From: Butyrivibrio sp.
Lineage (GTDB): Bacteria > Bacillota > Clostridia > Lachnospirales > Lachnospiraceae
Assembly: GCA_015056495.1 (NCBI GenBank)
Contig: SVGC01000008.1
Coordinates: forward strand, 62,001-126,000
Direction of reading: 5' to 3'
DNA length: 64,000 nt
Position numbers and translations under genes: made by a program. The notes beneath the pieces were generated by a model, which saw only the letters and a list, made by a program, of their open reading frames with translations, did no database searches and had not been told where the DNA came from. Shown one piece after another: positions 38,646-47,144 of this stretch. Positions within the stretch are counted from its first letter, which is position 1. Every line of letters begins with the position of its first letter.

Positions 38646-39599
38646 TCAGTCCTCCCTATCCACATTTGACTTAACAGTTACTTTCTTCAGATCTTCACCA
38701 AGCGCTCTTCCCAGTGTCTTTATATCTGCTGCATTCATTCCAAATGCCTTCAGTATCGCTTTCTGGTTAGCACTCACTGAAATATCCCCTGTCAAGAATG
38801 AACCCTATATTTTTATAGCCGTAGCCTTCCACTTTTTCCAGCATGTACTGAAGCTGTGAAACGTCATTGATGCTACCCAGATAGTCCTCATAGAAAAGAG
38901 GTTCATTGTTTTTCCTATAATAAGCTATGGCATAATTGAAGATTGGCTTATCCTGCTTAACCTTTTCATAACCGATTTTGTCAAGATCTATATCACCTGC
39001 CCGGCAGTGCTAATTGGTCGAATCATAAGAAACATAGATCTTGGATCTGTGATCCCTGCTCTTATTCCATTCATTAAGAAAAGCAATTCTCGCATCAGTC
39101 ACGTCCTGTCCCAAAAAATCGGATAGCTTGGAGTCACTATAGACATGCATCCCTTTTGTAAAGAGAGGATGTTTATAAGCATAGTCGGGATAATATTGAC
39201 CTGCATTGTTCTCAGTCAGAATACTGCAAGATCAAGAAACAGTCCGGCATCCTTGCCAACAATACGACCTACCATCTTGTCGATATGATAGCTGGCAATG
39301 ATTTTCCTGATCACAAAAAATGCGCCAACATTCAGGCAACTGCTGCGACTGGTATCCCCTTCCAATTCCTCAGGAATCTCTATATCAGGAAAAAACTTCA
39401 TGCAGTTGGCATTAGGATACATCATGTCAAGGTGCTCATCATCACGTTTCCCAATGGATGTGGTCTTGGGGACAGAGTACTTCTTATCAGGGTCATACTT
39501 TCTCTAATACGCATAGTACACGTAGGTAGTTTCCTTGATGTTTTTTATTGTGATACCGTTTTCCCCAGCTGGTATCTTCACAAGGAATTTCATATACAT
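38646..39599 (-). pseudogene. Degraded IS1634-like (DDE) transposase
   Basis: Reading from ATG 39599, frame pieces give MYMKFLVKIPAGENGITIKN, KRDDEHLDMMYPNANCMKFF, VGRIVGKDAGLFLDLAVFSI, KIYVSYDSTN and a C-terminal ISVSANQKAILKAFGMNAAD followed by IKTLGRALGEDLKKV. The pieces match the order of IS1634-type transposases, but several stops interrupt them and the total length is about half of normal, so an internal part is deleted. The 5' end carries the long hairpin at 39597-39646. Confidence 0.72.
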
Positions 39600-39646
39600 G
39601 GCAGCCTCCATAGAGATGTAATTACTTCTCTATGGAGGCTGCCATG
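39597..39646 (-). promoter_or_regulatory. 20-bp perfect hairpin covering the transposase ribosome binding site
   Basis: CATGGCAGCCTCCATAGAGA (39597-39616) pairs perfectly with 39627-39646 around a 10-base loop. On the minus strand the second arm contains GGAGG and the transposase ATG, so read-through RNA from outside the IS would hide the start, while RNA starting inside the hairpin would not. This is a known way for IS elements to limit transposase expression. Confidence 0.75.
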
Positions 39647-39728
39647 TTTTTTACTCAAAATCAATCAAAATTCGCATAAAATCTGGATTTTATCACATTT
39701 TTCATCTCTCATTTTGGCTGCCGAGAGT

Positions 39729-39749
39729 TAATTATCGCGGAAGTTCACA
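39729..39749. repeat. TAATTATCGCGGAA repeat, copy 1 (probable IS1634-like end)
   Basis: The sequence TAATTATCGCGGAAGTTCAC lies about 80 bases outside the transposase hairpin, where the terminal repeat of the IS would be. A near copy is at 44159-44179 in the same orientation. Confidence 0.6.
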
Positions 39750-39817
39750 CTAAAGCGTCCTACATGGACGCACTGACTGTCACCAATATTAAAATCTTGG
39801 ACTGACATTTTGGGTTC

Positions 39818-40018
39818 TTACTCAGAGGGAGCTATCAATTCCTGTGCTTCTCTTATGATTACAGCTACCCTATCGTGATTGATATGGTCTGCGCTTATTT
39901 CGATCTTATAGGCTTCCATTAGAGCAGTGTATTTAGCCTTGTCAGCATCAGAGAGAGCGGAGACTGCAGTCGTTATTGAAGCTTGATTTGGGAATAAAGG
40001 ATGGATTGCGTTTATCAT
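39818..40018 (-). CDS. Small unknown protein
   Basis: A possible 66-aa product (NQASITTAVSALSDADKAKY core), helical and soluble, eight bases downstream of the large HD/Hsp90-like gene in the same direction. AAGGAAAA lies 13 bases before the ATG, an unusually long spacing. No family recognised. It could be an accessory of the upstream gene or a chance frame. Confidence 0.35.
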   Translation of the reverse strand: MINAIHPLFPNQASITTAVSALSDADKAKYTALMEAYKIEISADHINHDRVAVIIREAQELIAPSE

Positions 40019-40026
40019 ATGTAGTT

Positions 40027-43000
40027 TTATTTTCCTTCTATTATCATGGCTTCCTTACAAAAACGACGAATATGATACCTACTAAAATAATCGAATTCAG
40101 AATGCGTCCATCCTCCCCTTACTATATCCATTGTGAAAGCAGAGAGATTATTTTGTAAATACTCTTTATAATCTATCTTTTCAAGCAGCAAAAGCAGTCC
40201 TGATAAAAAAGATTTGTAGCTATTCTTTATATTCGACTCATCAATATCATGTCCCATTCTTTCATGATATTTCTTAATAAAATCAATATTTTTCTTGTAC
40301 TTTTCTGAGGCAATTATTTCAGTAATAAATCTATTAGCTTCTGGAACATAGCCATGCATCCTTAGCATCATAGACAATTTTTCTTTAATATTTGAGTCCA
40401 ACATCATTTCAACAGCATTATTGCTATTACCTCGATGAGAGCCAATTATCCCTCCAGACAGTGGGGTTTCCAGTATTTCATACCCTTTTGATGCAAGGAC
40501 GCATCTAATATCATTAAATATTACATATAGAAATTCTCGATATCTAATAAAATCAGATCGTAGGGCAGCCTTGACATTACCTTTTAATCTATACGGAATT
40601 ACCTCATATGCTAGGTATTTAACACTGTTATATTCCACATAGTATTCTCCGACCAAATAATGTTCAATTATGTGTTCATCAGAATTCTTTATTTTTGAAA
40701 TATCATATGTGCAAACTCGTTCACTATTCTCGATTATCTTTTCATTCCAAACACACTCAGGAAGATTTTTTGATTCTTCATCAGATAATTTCTTTAATAG
40801 AATTAGCTTTGAATCAAAAAACTTATTAAGCGGAATACTAATCTCTTCTCCTTCTATATTGTAATAGTTATTAACACTCATTTTATCAATAATATCTTTT
40901 TTCTTCTCGTATAGTATATCAGTCTTATATTCGAGAATATTTGACTGAACAAAAGCCAAGAAGAGAATTCTATTTGATATCGACTGATTATCAATACAAT
41001 AATCTATCATTTTTTTGAACATAATTGCTATCTCATGTTCAACAAGTTTAACCATTGTGTCATGATAATTCTCAGATATTTGATTTCTGCCAACATTCAA
41101 AATTTTATCAGCATCATCAGAAAACAAATTAATCTTGAAATCTACAAGCCTTCCGATTTTGGTATTTTCTTCCCATCTATCATGTAAAAAATCACCCTGA
41201 GCTAAAACATTTCTGTAAAAAATATTATGTCCATATTTATAATTATGCCAATCTTTGCATCTACCAAATGAAATCCCGCCAGAATTATCTTTTTCAGCTT
41301 TATCTGACGTTTTATCTTTTATTTCTTCATCCAAGTCTGACAAAAAATTAGCAGTAAATATACAATTTTTTTCTAAATCATAATATTTATATTCAAAATA
41401 ACCATTATTAATTGTAATAGCATGATCATTTGAATAATTACTTGCCATATCAGACAGAATGCTCTTTCTTACAAGAACCTCTCTCTCATTATCTTCATCT
41501 CCAAGAAATCCCGAAATTTTAGTATCAAAGTAGTCCTCAGTCTGTCTCCTAGCCTCAAACCCTGGAGCCTCTTCCTTTCCAAGGTTATATGCATGTTGGA
41601 ATAACCAAGTCAATATCATTTTGTGGATTGCAGTTGTCTGGTATATATAATCAGAGCAACCAAAATCTGTCTGAGTGAATTTTCCCGGATCCATATAAAC
41701 CATGACTTTTGTACCACGATGCATTCGCCTTTTATAATCTTCTACGTAGACTGCACCTGTGGAAGAAGGATCTATCATAGTGATTTTTTTTGCTTTCTCA
41801 TCATCTGTTTTGGTTATAAAAATCACTTTAGATGCTACTTGAAACACCGATTGTAATCCTATACCAAATGCTCCTGCTGGTTTGAAAAACACCGGCATAT
41901 AAGCCATCTTTTCTATTAGTGCTGAGCTTTTTCCCTTTAATCCTATTATTGAATCCAACTCTGACTTTGATATACCTGTACCGTGATCTTCTATTTCAAA
42001 AATCACAGTTTTCTCATCTTCAGAATCAATATTTTCTTGGGAATCCTCATCAACGGCATAAAATCGTCCTGTTATAGAATAGTTATCAAGGAGCAACCTT
42101 TTATCATTTATTAAGCCAAGAATATCTTCTGTAGCTAGATTTTTTTTATTAATCAAGCCATTAGCATCATCACACAGCTGAATCAATGTAGCATCAATGG
42201 CATTTTGGATTAATTCTCTTATAAATGTGTGTTTCCCTTTATATAGGTTTGCACCTTCAAATAGTTTAACAGCTTTGTCAACATCTATATGTATTTTCGA
42301 ATCAGCATATCCGACCCATTTATCATTCCCGCCAATCAATATCTTATTTTCTTTAAGCCTAGGCGGAAGAATTCTCTCGTCTGGTGTTATTTCATCCCAA
42401 TTAATAACAAGAAAGGAACATGCGTCCTTAATCCAGCCTGTCCATTCACAAAGCGTATGATACACACTATCATCCGAACAATCTGCCCATATTTTAATTA
42501 TGCCATCCTTAACAAGATAGTGTTCAATGCTTTCATGCTTCCTCTTATGTAACAACGATAATATCGGCATCTTACTCGATGCTCTGAGAATAGCCTCGTC
42601 AAATCTATCAGTATCTAAATCCAAAAGATCACCAAGGCAAAGCATCCCTGCAAGAAATCTTGGATGTAGATAATCACCAAAGAAACCATTCTCTTCAAAC
42701 GGAAAATCCATTATTCTTTCAATACTCATATCATGACTTGCACATATCTTTGCCAACAGCTTAGCACCACGAATACCAAGAAATCCAAATATATCTGCAT
42801 GTGTACTTATAAACTGAGCACTTCTATCAGCATGTCCTTTTCTAAAAAAATTCTCAATTACAATACTTACATCAGAATATAGTTTGAGAACATCTGGTTT
42901 ATCAAAACTTTCGACTGATTTTGGAAATTGCAACATCTCATCCACAATCTTATCTAAATCCTTATATCCGGCCGGTATGCTATTCCTTAGTTTATCCGCA

Positions 43001-43320
43001 TAATCTGGGCTCTTAAACAATTCCTCTATCTGATCATGTTCAAGAGCCATGCCGACATCATGAGAATATGCCGCAAGAACAAGAATTACTTGATCACTAA
43101 CTGACAAATAGCCAATACATTTCTCGCCTATAAGCATTTCTAAATATTGAATTATTAATTCTGAGTGAGTTTCATCATGTCTACTAAAATGTCTAAAATA
43201 GAAAGGTATCGTTTTCAGTCTATTCCTTGTCTCTATTATTGCAGAATCAAATCTGGTCAGATAATGTGAATAAGATATGTTATTTTCACAATATGCTTTT
43301 ATGTTTTCTTGAAATCCCAT
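40027..43320 (-). CDS. HD-domain plus Hsp90/GHKL-type ATPase protein, predicted conflict system
   Basis: The 1,097-aa product has an N-terminal HD-like phosphohydrolase region (RHDETHS near 47-53, AAYSHDVGM near 83-91, later HADIFGF and CASHDMS) and a GHKL ATPase: N-box IRELIQNAIDATLIQ (367-381), G1 FEIEDHGTGIS (441-451), G2 GAFGIGLQS (483-491). About 600 unrecognised residues follow. ATG 43320 has GGGGAGATAAGAAC in front; the frame is open to 43371. HD plus Hsp90-like ATPase is an architecture predicted for phage-conflict proteins. It stands alone among IS debris and defence genes. Confidence 0.75.
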   Translation of the reverse strand: MGFQENIKAYCENNISYSHYLTRFDSAIIETRNRLKTIPFYFRHFSRHDETHSELIIQYLEMLIGEKCIGYLSVSDQVILVLAAYSHDVGMALEHDQIEELFKSPDYADKLRNSIPAGYKDLDKIVDEMLQFPKSVESFDKPDVLKLYSDVSIVIENFFRKGHADRSAQFISTHADIFGFLGIRGAKLLAKICASHDMSIERIMDFPFEENGFFGDYLHPRFLAGMLCLGDLLDLDTDRFDEAILRASSKMPILSLLHKRKHESIEHYLVKDGIIKIWADCSDDSVYHTLCEWTGWIKDACSFLVINWDEITPDERILPPRLKENKILIGGNDKWVGYADSKIHIDVDKAVKLFEGANLYKGKHTFIRELIQNAIDATLIQLCDDANGLINKKNLATEDILGLINDKRLLLDNYSITGRFYAVDEDSQENIDSEDEKTVIFEIEDHGTGISKSELDSIIGLKGKSSALIEKMAYMPVFFKPAGAFGIGLQSVFQVASKVIFITKTDDEKAKKITMIDPSSTGAVYVEDYKRRMHRGTKVMVYMDPGKFTQTDFGCSDYIYQTTAIHKMILTWLFQHAYNLGKEEAPGFEARRQTEDYFDTKISGFLGDEDNEREVLVRKSILSDMASNYSNDHAITINNGYFEYKYYDLEKNCIFTANFLSDLDEEIKDKTSDKAEKDNSGGISFGRCKDWHNYKYGHNIFYRNVLAQGDFLHDRWEENTKIGRLVDFKINLFSDDADKILNVGRNQISENYHDTMVKLVEHEIAIMFKKMIDYCIDNQSISNRILFLAFVQSNILEYKTDILYEKKKDIIDKMSVNNYYNIEGEEISIPLNKFFDSKLILLKKLSDEESKNLPECVWNEKIIENSERVCTYDISKIKNSDEHIIEHYLVGEYYVEYNSVKYLAYEVIPYRLKGNVKAALRSDFIRYREFLYVIFNDIRCVLASKGYEILETPLSGGIIGSHRGNSNNAVEMMLDSNIKEKLSMMLRMHGYVPEANRFITEIIASEKYKKNIDFIKKYHERMGHDIDESNIKNSYKSFLSGLLLLLEKIDYKEYLQNNLSAFTMDIVRGGWTHSEFDYFSRYHIRRFCKEAMIIEGK

Positions 43321-43562
43321 GTTCTTATCTCCCCTATTTCCTGACTGTTGTAGAAGTCTATAGATATCCACAATACTATATCTGCTGTTACTTCAACTTC
43401 ATCCCACCGATAATCCGGATCGTATCTGATCCTCTATAGCATTACCAGATTTTCACATAAAGTCCGGTTGTTGCCCAGCCATATGCATGAAAACGTTGTT
43501 CTTTCTGACTGTGCATAACATCAGACACGTCCATAGTTTGCGCAGTGAATGGATTACTCTCC

Positions 43563-43787
43563 TTAATAATGATCTGGAACACACTTTATGCAAACCCCAT
43601 TCCCACCATCATTCTCAATATATAGTGGGCATCCGCAGTCAGGACAATATCCGAGTTCTCCAGGTAGTTCGAAATCATTTTCCTGTCTATCATAAAACTC
43701 AGTTTCTTCAAGCTTTCCTCTGATAATAATTGCTGTTTCAAAACTGTTGTCATCTTCAAAATCATAAACTTTCACAGTGCCTGTCAC
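43563..43787 (-). CDS. Small zinc-ribbon protein
   Basis: The 74-aa product has an acidic N-terminal half and a C-terminal zinc ribbon, YCPDCGCPLY then GVCIKCVPDHY (two CxxC pairs). The start may be GTG 43787 or TTG 43790; AAAGG lies in front of both. Possibly a small regulator or nucleic-acid binder. It lies upstream of the HD/Hsp90-like gene by about 240 bases in the same direction. No named family. Confidence 0.5.
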   Translation of the reverse strand: MTGTVKVYDFEDDNSFETAIIIRGKLEETEFYDRQENDFELPGELGYCPDCGCPLYIENDGGNGVCIKCVPDHY

Positions 43788-43908
43788 CAATGTTACCTTT
43801 CTTCATCTTTGAATAGTCAGTGAAATATTTTTTAACTCTCTTGTTTGCATAGGTTATTTTCAATAATAACCACCTAATTCTCACTGAGATCAGAAAATGG
43901 CAAAAATC

Positions 43909-44115
43909 CTATACTTCCTTGGTTTCAATTCTACAAGTGTGCTTTTTTCCTAATTTATCATAGCTGATTCCAACTAAAATGACTTCTTTAACATCTGTTT
44001 TTTCAGCTACTTTTCCTTTAAATCTCTGAATATAGTTCTTTCATGCATACAATCGTTACCGTGAATCACGGTTATGAGTCCTTTGGCCTTATCATAAGCT
44101 TGATAAAAATCTTTA
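43909..44115 (-). pseudogene. Unidentified degraded reading frame
   Basis: The gap 43800-44228 contains minus-strand pieces AYDKAKGLITVIHGNDCMHE and, in another frame, TDVKEVILVGISYDKLGKKH, ending in a stop at 43909. A single frameshift joins them. The IHGND part faintly resembles an Smr-like motif. I can only say that it was once coding. Confidence 0.4.
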
Positions 44116-44158
44116 GTTCAGCAAAATGGTATCGTAAATGTTTATGTCCATTAAAAGC

Positions 44159-44179
44159 TAATTATCGCGGAAACTCACA
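44159..44179. repeat. TAATTATCGCGGAA repeat, copy 2
   Basis: TAATTATCGCGGAAACTCAC differs from the 39729 copy at two positions and has the same orientation. No transposase is attached, so this is probably a solo IS end left by deletion. Confidence 0.55.
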
Positions 44180-44228
44180 TATGTAGACTTCTTGGTCTGG
44201 GATTGTTTCATGATTCTTCAACTATCTC

Positions 44229-44855
44229 TTATTGACCGTCTTCTGGCAGAAACGTCAAAATATTTCCCACGTCATTTGTAATTTCTATATTCACTGGATA
44301 TTCATCACCAATAATCGTTCGCATTCGAAGAAGAGAATCTCTTGCCCATATGAGCATTTCTTCAAGATTTCCCCAAAAAGCTTCTTCAAATTCTATGTCT
44401 TTATCTGATGGATACTTCCAGAACTGATACTCTTTCTTATCATTGTGTGCATAGATTTTATCTCTTAACATTCGTATCTCATCAATGTAATCATGGTAAC
44501 TATTATACTGATTCCGGTAATTTTCAAGATAATTTTCTAAAGTCTCTCTATATGGACTCTGTTCAAAAATATTGAATATCTTTCGTAAGCCTATTGCCCC
44601 CTTACTCTCATCAAATAATCTCGCTGTCTTCATAATCAATGTGAATCTTAACGATTTCATAACCTCTGCCCAAAAATGGGGAGACTTGTTTATAAATGCT
44701 TGATGATTCGCGGTAAACTCCAAAACGAACCCGTATTCTAAAGTTGTATTAAGTGCATCCACCACATCATTCTGAACAATAGTTAATAACCTCTGAAAGT
44801 CATCTTTTTTATCCCATGATAATATCTGTCCAGAAAAATGGAATTTTTTTTTCAT
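44229..44855 (-). CDS. HEPN/AbiU2-like protein
   Basis: The 208-aa all-helical product has MLRDKIYAHNDKKEY (near residues 128-142), an RxxxxxH-type HEPN motif, and the helical frame of AbiU2-like abortive-infection proteins (SLRFTLIMKTARLFDESKGA). HEPN proteins are usually ribonucleases or RNA-binding toxins. ATG 44855 has a poor ribosome binding site. ATG 44871 (MSTDWNEKK) has GAGGAAAATGTA in front and would run into this frame if the nine-A run at 44844-44852 were eight, so the gene may be frameshifted or phase-variable. Confidence 0.6.
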   Translation of the reverse strand: MKKKFHFSGQILSWDKKDDFQRLLTIVQNDVVDALNTTLEYGFVLEFTANHQAFINKSPHFWAEVMKSLRFTLIMKTARLFDESKGAIGLRKIFNIFEQSPYRETLENYLENYRNQYNSYHDYIDEIRMLRDKIYAHNDKKEYQFWKYPSDKDIEFEEAFWGNLEEMLIWARDSLLRMRTIIGDEYPVNIEITNDVGNILTFLPEDGQ

Positions 44856-45112
44856 TCCAATCTGTACTCATTACATTTTCCTCGATATAAGCGTCACCGC
44901 AATCAGTTCTACTCAGTTTTATTACCGTTTAACCAAATTACTTATTATATTATATGATCACACCTGTCCATTTTCTCTTTATGTTTACTATTATAATCCA
45001 ATTGAGCTTCATAATTTTCACAGACATCATGCTCACTTTTATATACAATCAATTTTGATGTTATTTCCGCTGTTATAATTGTTTTTGTATCTGCCGGTCC
45101 CACATTCGTATA

Positions 45113-45345
45113 TTAACTTTGATACTCAACCAATTCGCAAAGCCCATCCCAGTCTATTTTTCGAAATTCCCTGGATAAATACAGACAGTCAAACTTTCTT
45201 TATTTTTATGTCCTTTAGATACTGCAAGAAAAGACAGAATAATTTGGTTGACTACTACATTTCGAGAAACATCCTTTGATCTTGTTTTACCTGTTCCTAT
45301 GAAAGGAACAGAATGTGGCTCGCAATTACCATTTCTACCACTCAT
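45113..45345 (-). pseudogene. Macro-domain (DUF6430-like) C-terminal remnant
   Basis: The frame reads FIGTGKTRSKDVSRNVVVNQ then IILSFLAVSKGHKNKESLTV and CIYPGNFEK, stops, and continues one base out of frame as IDWDGLCELVEYQS. The GTG.....R..VV..I..S....K......LT..I.P pattern resembles the end of DUF6430-type macro domains, as in the TM-macro effector of some Thoeris systems. It is 660 bases downstream of the TIR-like and membrane gene pair, in the same direction. Confidence 0.5.
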
Positions 45346-45358
45346 GAATGCGGGCTAA

Positions 45359-45529
45359 CTAATATACAATTACAATTATTTCATGAATTATCAAATTATA
45401 TTTTATTATACTACATTCACCAACACGTTCCGAAATGATATATCTAGGCCTATGCTTTACCTCCATGTATATCTTTCCTATATACTCTCCTATGATTCCA
45501 AGACAAATAAACTGCATACTATCTCTGGC
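45359..45529 (-). pseudogene. GT2 glycosyltransferase C-terminal remnant
   Basis: [20 protein letters not shown] followed by YIISE closely matches the C-terminal end of the GtrB/DPM1-like protein at 28609-29547 (GEYLARIYMEVKNRPIYI). Everything upstream is lost, and the frame breaks just before LGIIGEY. It is a displaced scrap of a glycan gene inside the defence region. Confidence 0.65.
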
Positions 45530-45750
45530 TTTATTCCTTGCTGAGATATTATTGAATCTAACGTAAATACTATATTATCAAAATTGGAATTATATGTGAC
45601 CACAAGGACACTCACCGTTACATCCAAAGCCAAATCTTTTCCTTTCATTTTTCCCATTTCAATAAACATATTAAAAAATCATCTAACCATATTTTATATT
45701 TATTCAACAGCTTTTATCATATATGTAATAAAACTCAATCCTTTGAATTG

Positions 45751-45779
45751 TAAAAAAACTATGCGCTCTTATAGCGCAT
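45751..45779 (-). terminator. Terminator downstream of the TIR/membrane pair
   Basis: Minus-strand ATGCGCT pairs with AGCGCAT, and a run of seven T follows after AG. It lies about 225 bases after the membrane protein gene stop. Confidence 0.65.
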
Positions 45780-46004
45780 TATAGTAACAGCTACAGTATA
45801 CTTATAAAGTTTAGCCTTGTCATAATCCAATTCTTTTTGACTCCAGCAGATTCAAAGATATTCATGCCAAGAGCATCTTTGTCTGTGCGCAACTCTTTAA
45901 AGGCTTTTCCTATGTAGCATCGCTGTCAAAGTAATAACCCTCTTTTATAAGAATAATATGAAATCATTACTGAATTATTACTTTTGATTGAAAACTTTGC
46001 ACGT

Positions 46005-46598
46005 TTATTTATTGCAATAGGATTTTTCGATTTTGTAGTTGAAATGCATATAAAACACACAAAGTATAAATGCTAATATAAACAAAACAACGTCTAGCAC
46101 ATAAGCTAATGAAAAGCGCCTCTCTACAAATATTTTTACACATATGGCCACCAAATATAATAATGGAAAAATCCATTTGTAAATTTTATCCATAAGTTTA
46201 CTGCAGATAGGATACTCTAGCAGATATGATTTTCCCTCACGATCAATAAACGTTGAATTGCCAACATTTTTATTTAGTTGGTTCTCGGTTTTGTGTATAT
46301 ATTTATAGGTTCTCTCAATAGTAATTGTCGTCTGATAATATCTCATAGAAAAATAAGTTAAAATAACCCAGGCTAGACATTGAATTAATCCGAACTGAAT
46401 CGCCATATTAATCCCATACATATGTTCAAAAAACGCAAGAATGGCTGATCCACATGTATCTGGACTATACGATAACAATAATAATATAGCCATAGCAGTT
46501 ATTGTAAAGACAAACATTTTATTTCTAATTCTTATATTTTCTCTTTGTATCTCACAGGTGTCTTTATAATGATCATATAGCAATTCTGTCTTATCCAT
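46005..46598 (-). CDS. Four-helix membrane protein, candidate effector of the TIR-like protein
   Basis: The 197-aa product has two helix pairs (about 27-44 and 63-85; 140-158 and 168-190) and a central charged loop (TIERTYKYIHKTENQLNKN). No enzymatic domain is visible. It starts six bases after the TIR-like gene, so the two form an operon. In Thoeris-type systems the TIR protein signals to an effector, which may be a membrane protein. A similar role is inferred; I do not recognise its family. Confidence 0.62.
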   Translation of the reverse strand: MDKTELLYDHYKDTCEIQRENIRIRNKMFVFTITAMAILLLLSYSPDTCGSAILAFFEHMYGINMAIQFGLIQCLAWVILTYFSMRYYQTTITIERTYKYIHKTENQLNKNVGNSTFIDREGKSYLLEYPICSKLMDKIYKWIFPLLYLVAICVKIFVERRFSLAYVLDVVLFILAFILCVFYMHFNYKIEKSYCNK

Positions 46599-46604
46599 GT
46601 CATT

Positions 46605-47036
46605 TCACGCCTCATTCAAAGCTTTTATAATTGCATCTTGGGTAAAACTCATCGCCCAGGAAGCCCCTGCATTTTTTAGCTCATCAGGAGATTCATATGA
46701 CTTATCTATCTTTACTGCTACAATTTTGTTACCATTATCCTTACTTTTTGCAATCTCAAAATTTATCCAATTTTTATATCCGATTTCATAATGGTCCTTA
46801 TGAAGTTTATTAGCCTCTTTTCCGATAATGACCAATGTATATTCAGTATCATTTATTCGTCTAGTAAGCCCTGATTTAACTACAGTTACTGAATTTGTGT
46901 GAATCTCGTCGGATGAACAATCATTAAATGTAAAATCCATATTTTTATTTGCATCCCACGCATCAAGTAAAAACTTGTAATGTCTGTCGTTTTCATAGTC
47001 AAATGAAACAAATACTCTTTTTTTTGCCATAACCAT
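46605..47036 (-). CDS. TIR-like (DUF1863/MTH538, ThsB-like) protein
   Basis: The 143-aa product has KRVFVSFDYENDRHYKFLLD (the flavodoxin/TIR-like strand 1 and acidic patch), FNDCSSDEIH, and EYTLVIIGKEANKL followed by NWINFEIAKSKDNGNKIVAV. This is the pattern of ThsB-like TIR proteins that make cyclic-ADP-ribose-type or related signals on phage infection. GGAGGAG lies in front; ATG 47036 or the ATG two codons on could be used. A sigma-A-like promoter lies at 47077-47105. Confidence 0.78.
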   Translation of the reverse strand: MVMAKKRVFVSFDYENDRHYKFLLDAWDANKNMDFTFNDCSSDEIHTNSVTVVKSGLTRRINDTEYTLVIIGKEANKLHKDHYEIGYKNWINFEIAKSKDNGNKIVAVKIDKSYESPDELKNAGASWAMSFTQDAIIKALNEA

Positions 47037-47076
47037 ATCTCCTCCATCGAAACTGTGTTAGTATTATTATGTGCTT

Positions 47077-47105
47077 ATTATATACTATAAAACAATAGAT
47101 ATCAA
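47077..47105 (-). promoter_or_regulatory. Promoter of the TIR/membrane operon
   Basis: Minus-strand TTGATA and TATAAT separated by 17 bases. It lies in the 108-base space between the TIR-like gene and the divergent XRE regulator, which may therefore control it. Confidence 0.65.
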
Positions 47106-47144
47106 ATATTTTAGTAAATTTTTTTACCACAAAGGAGACGCCAT

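Noticed and set aside
39285..39731. 148-codon plus-strand open frame
   Set aside because: It lies antisense to the degraded IS1634-like transposase and its translation has no protein-like features.
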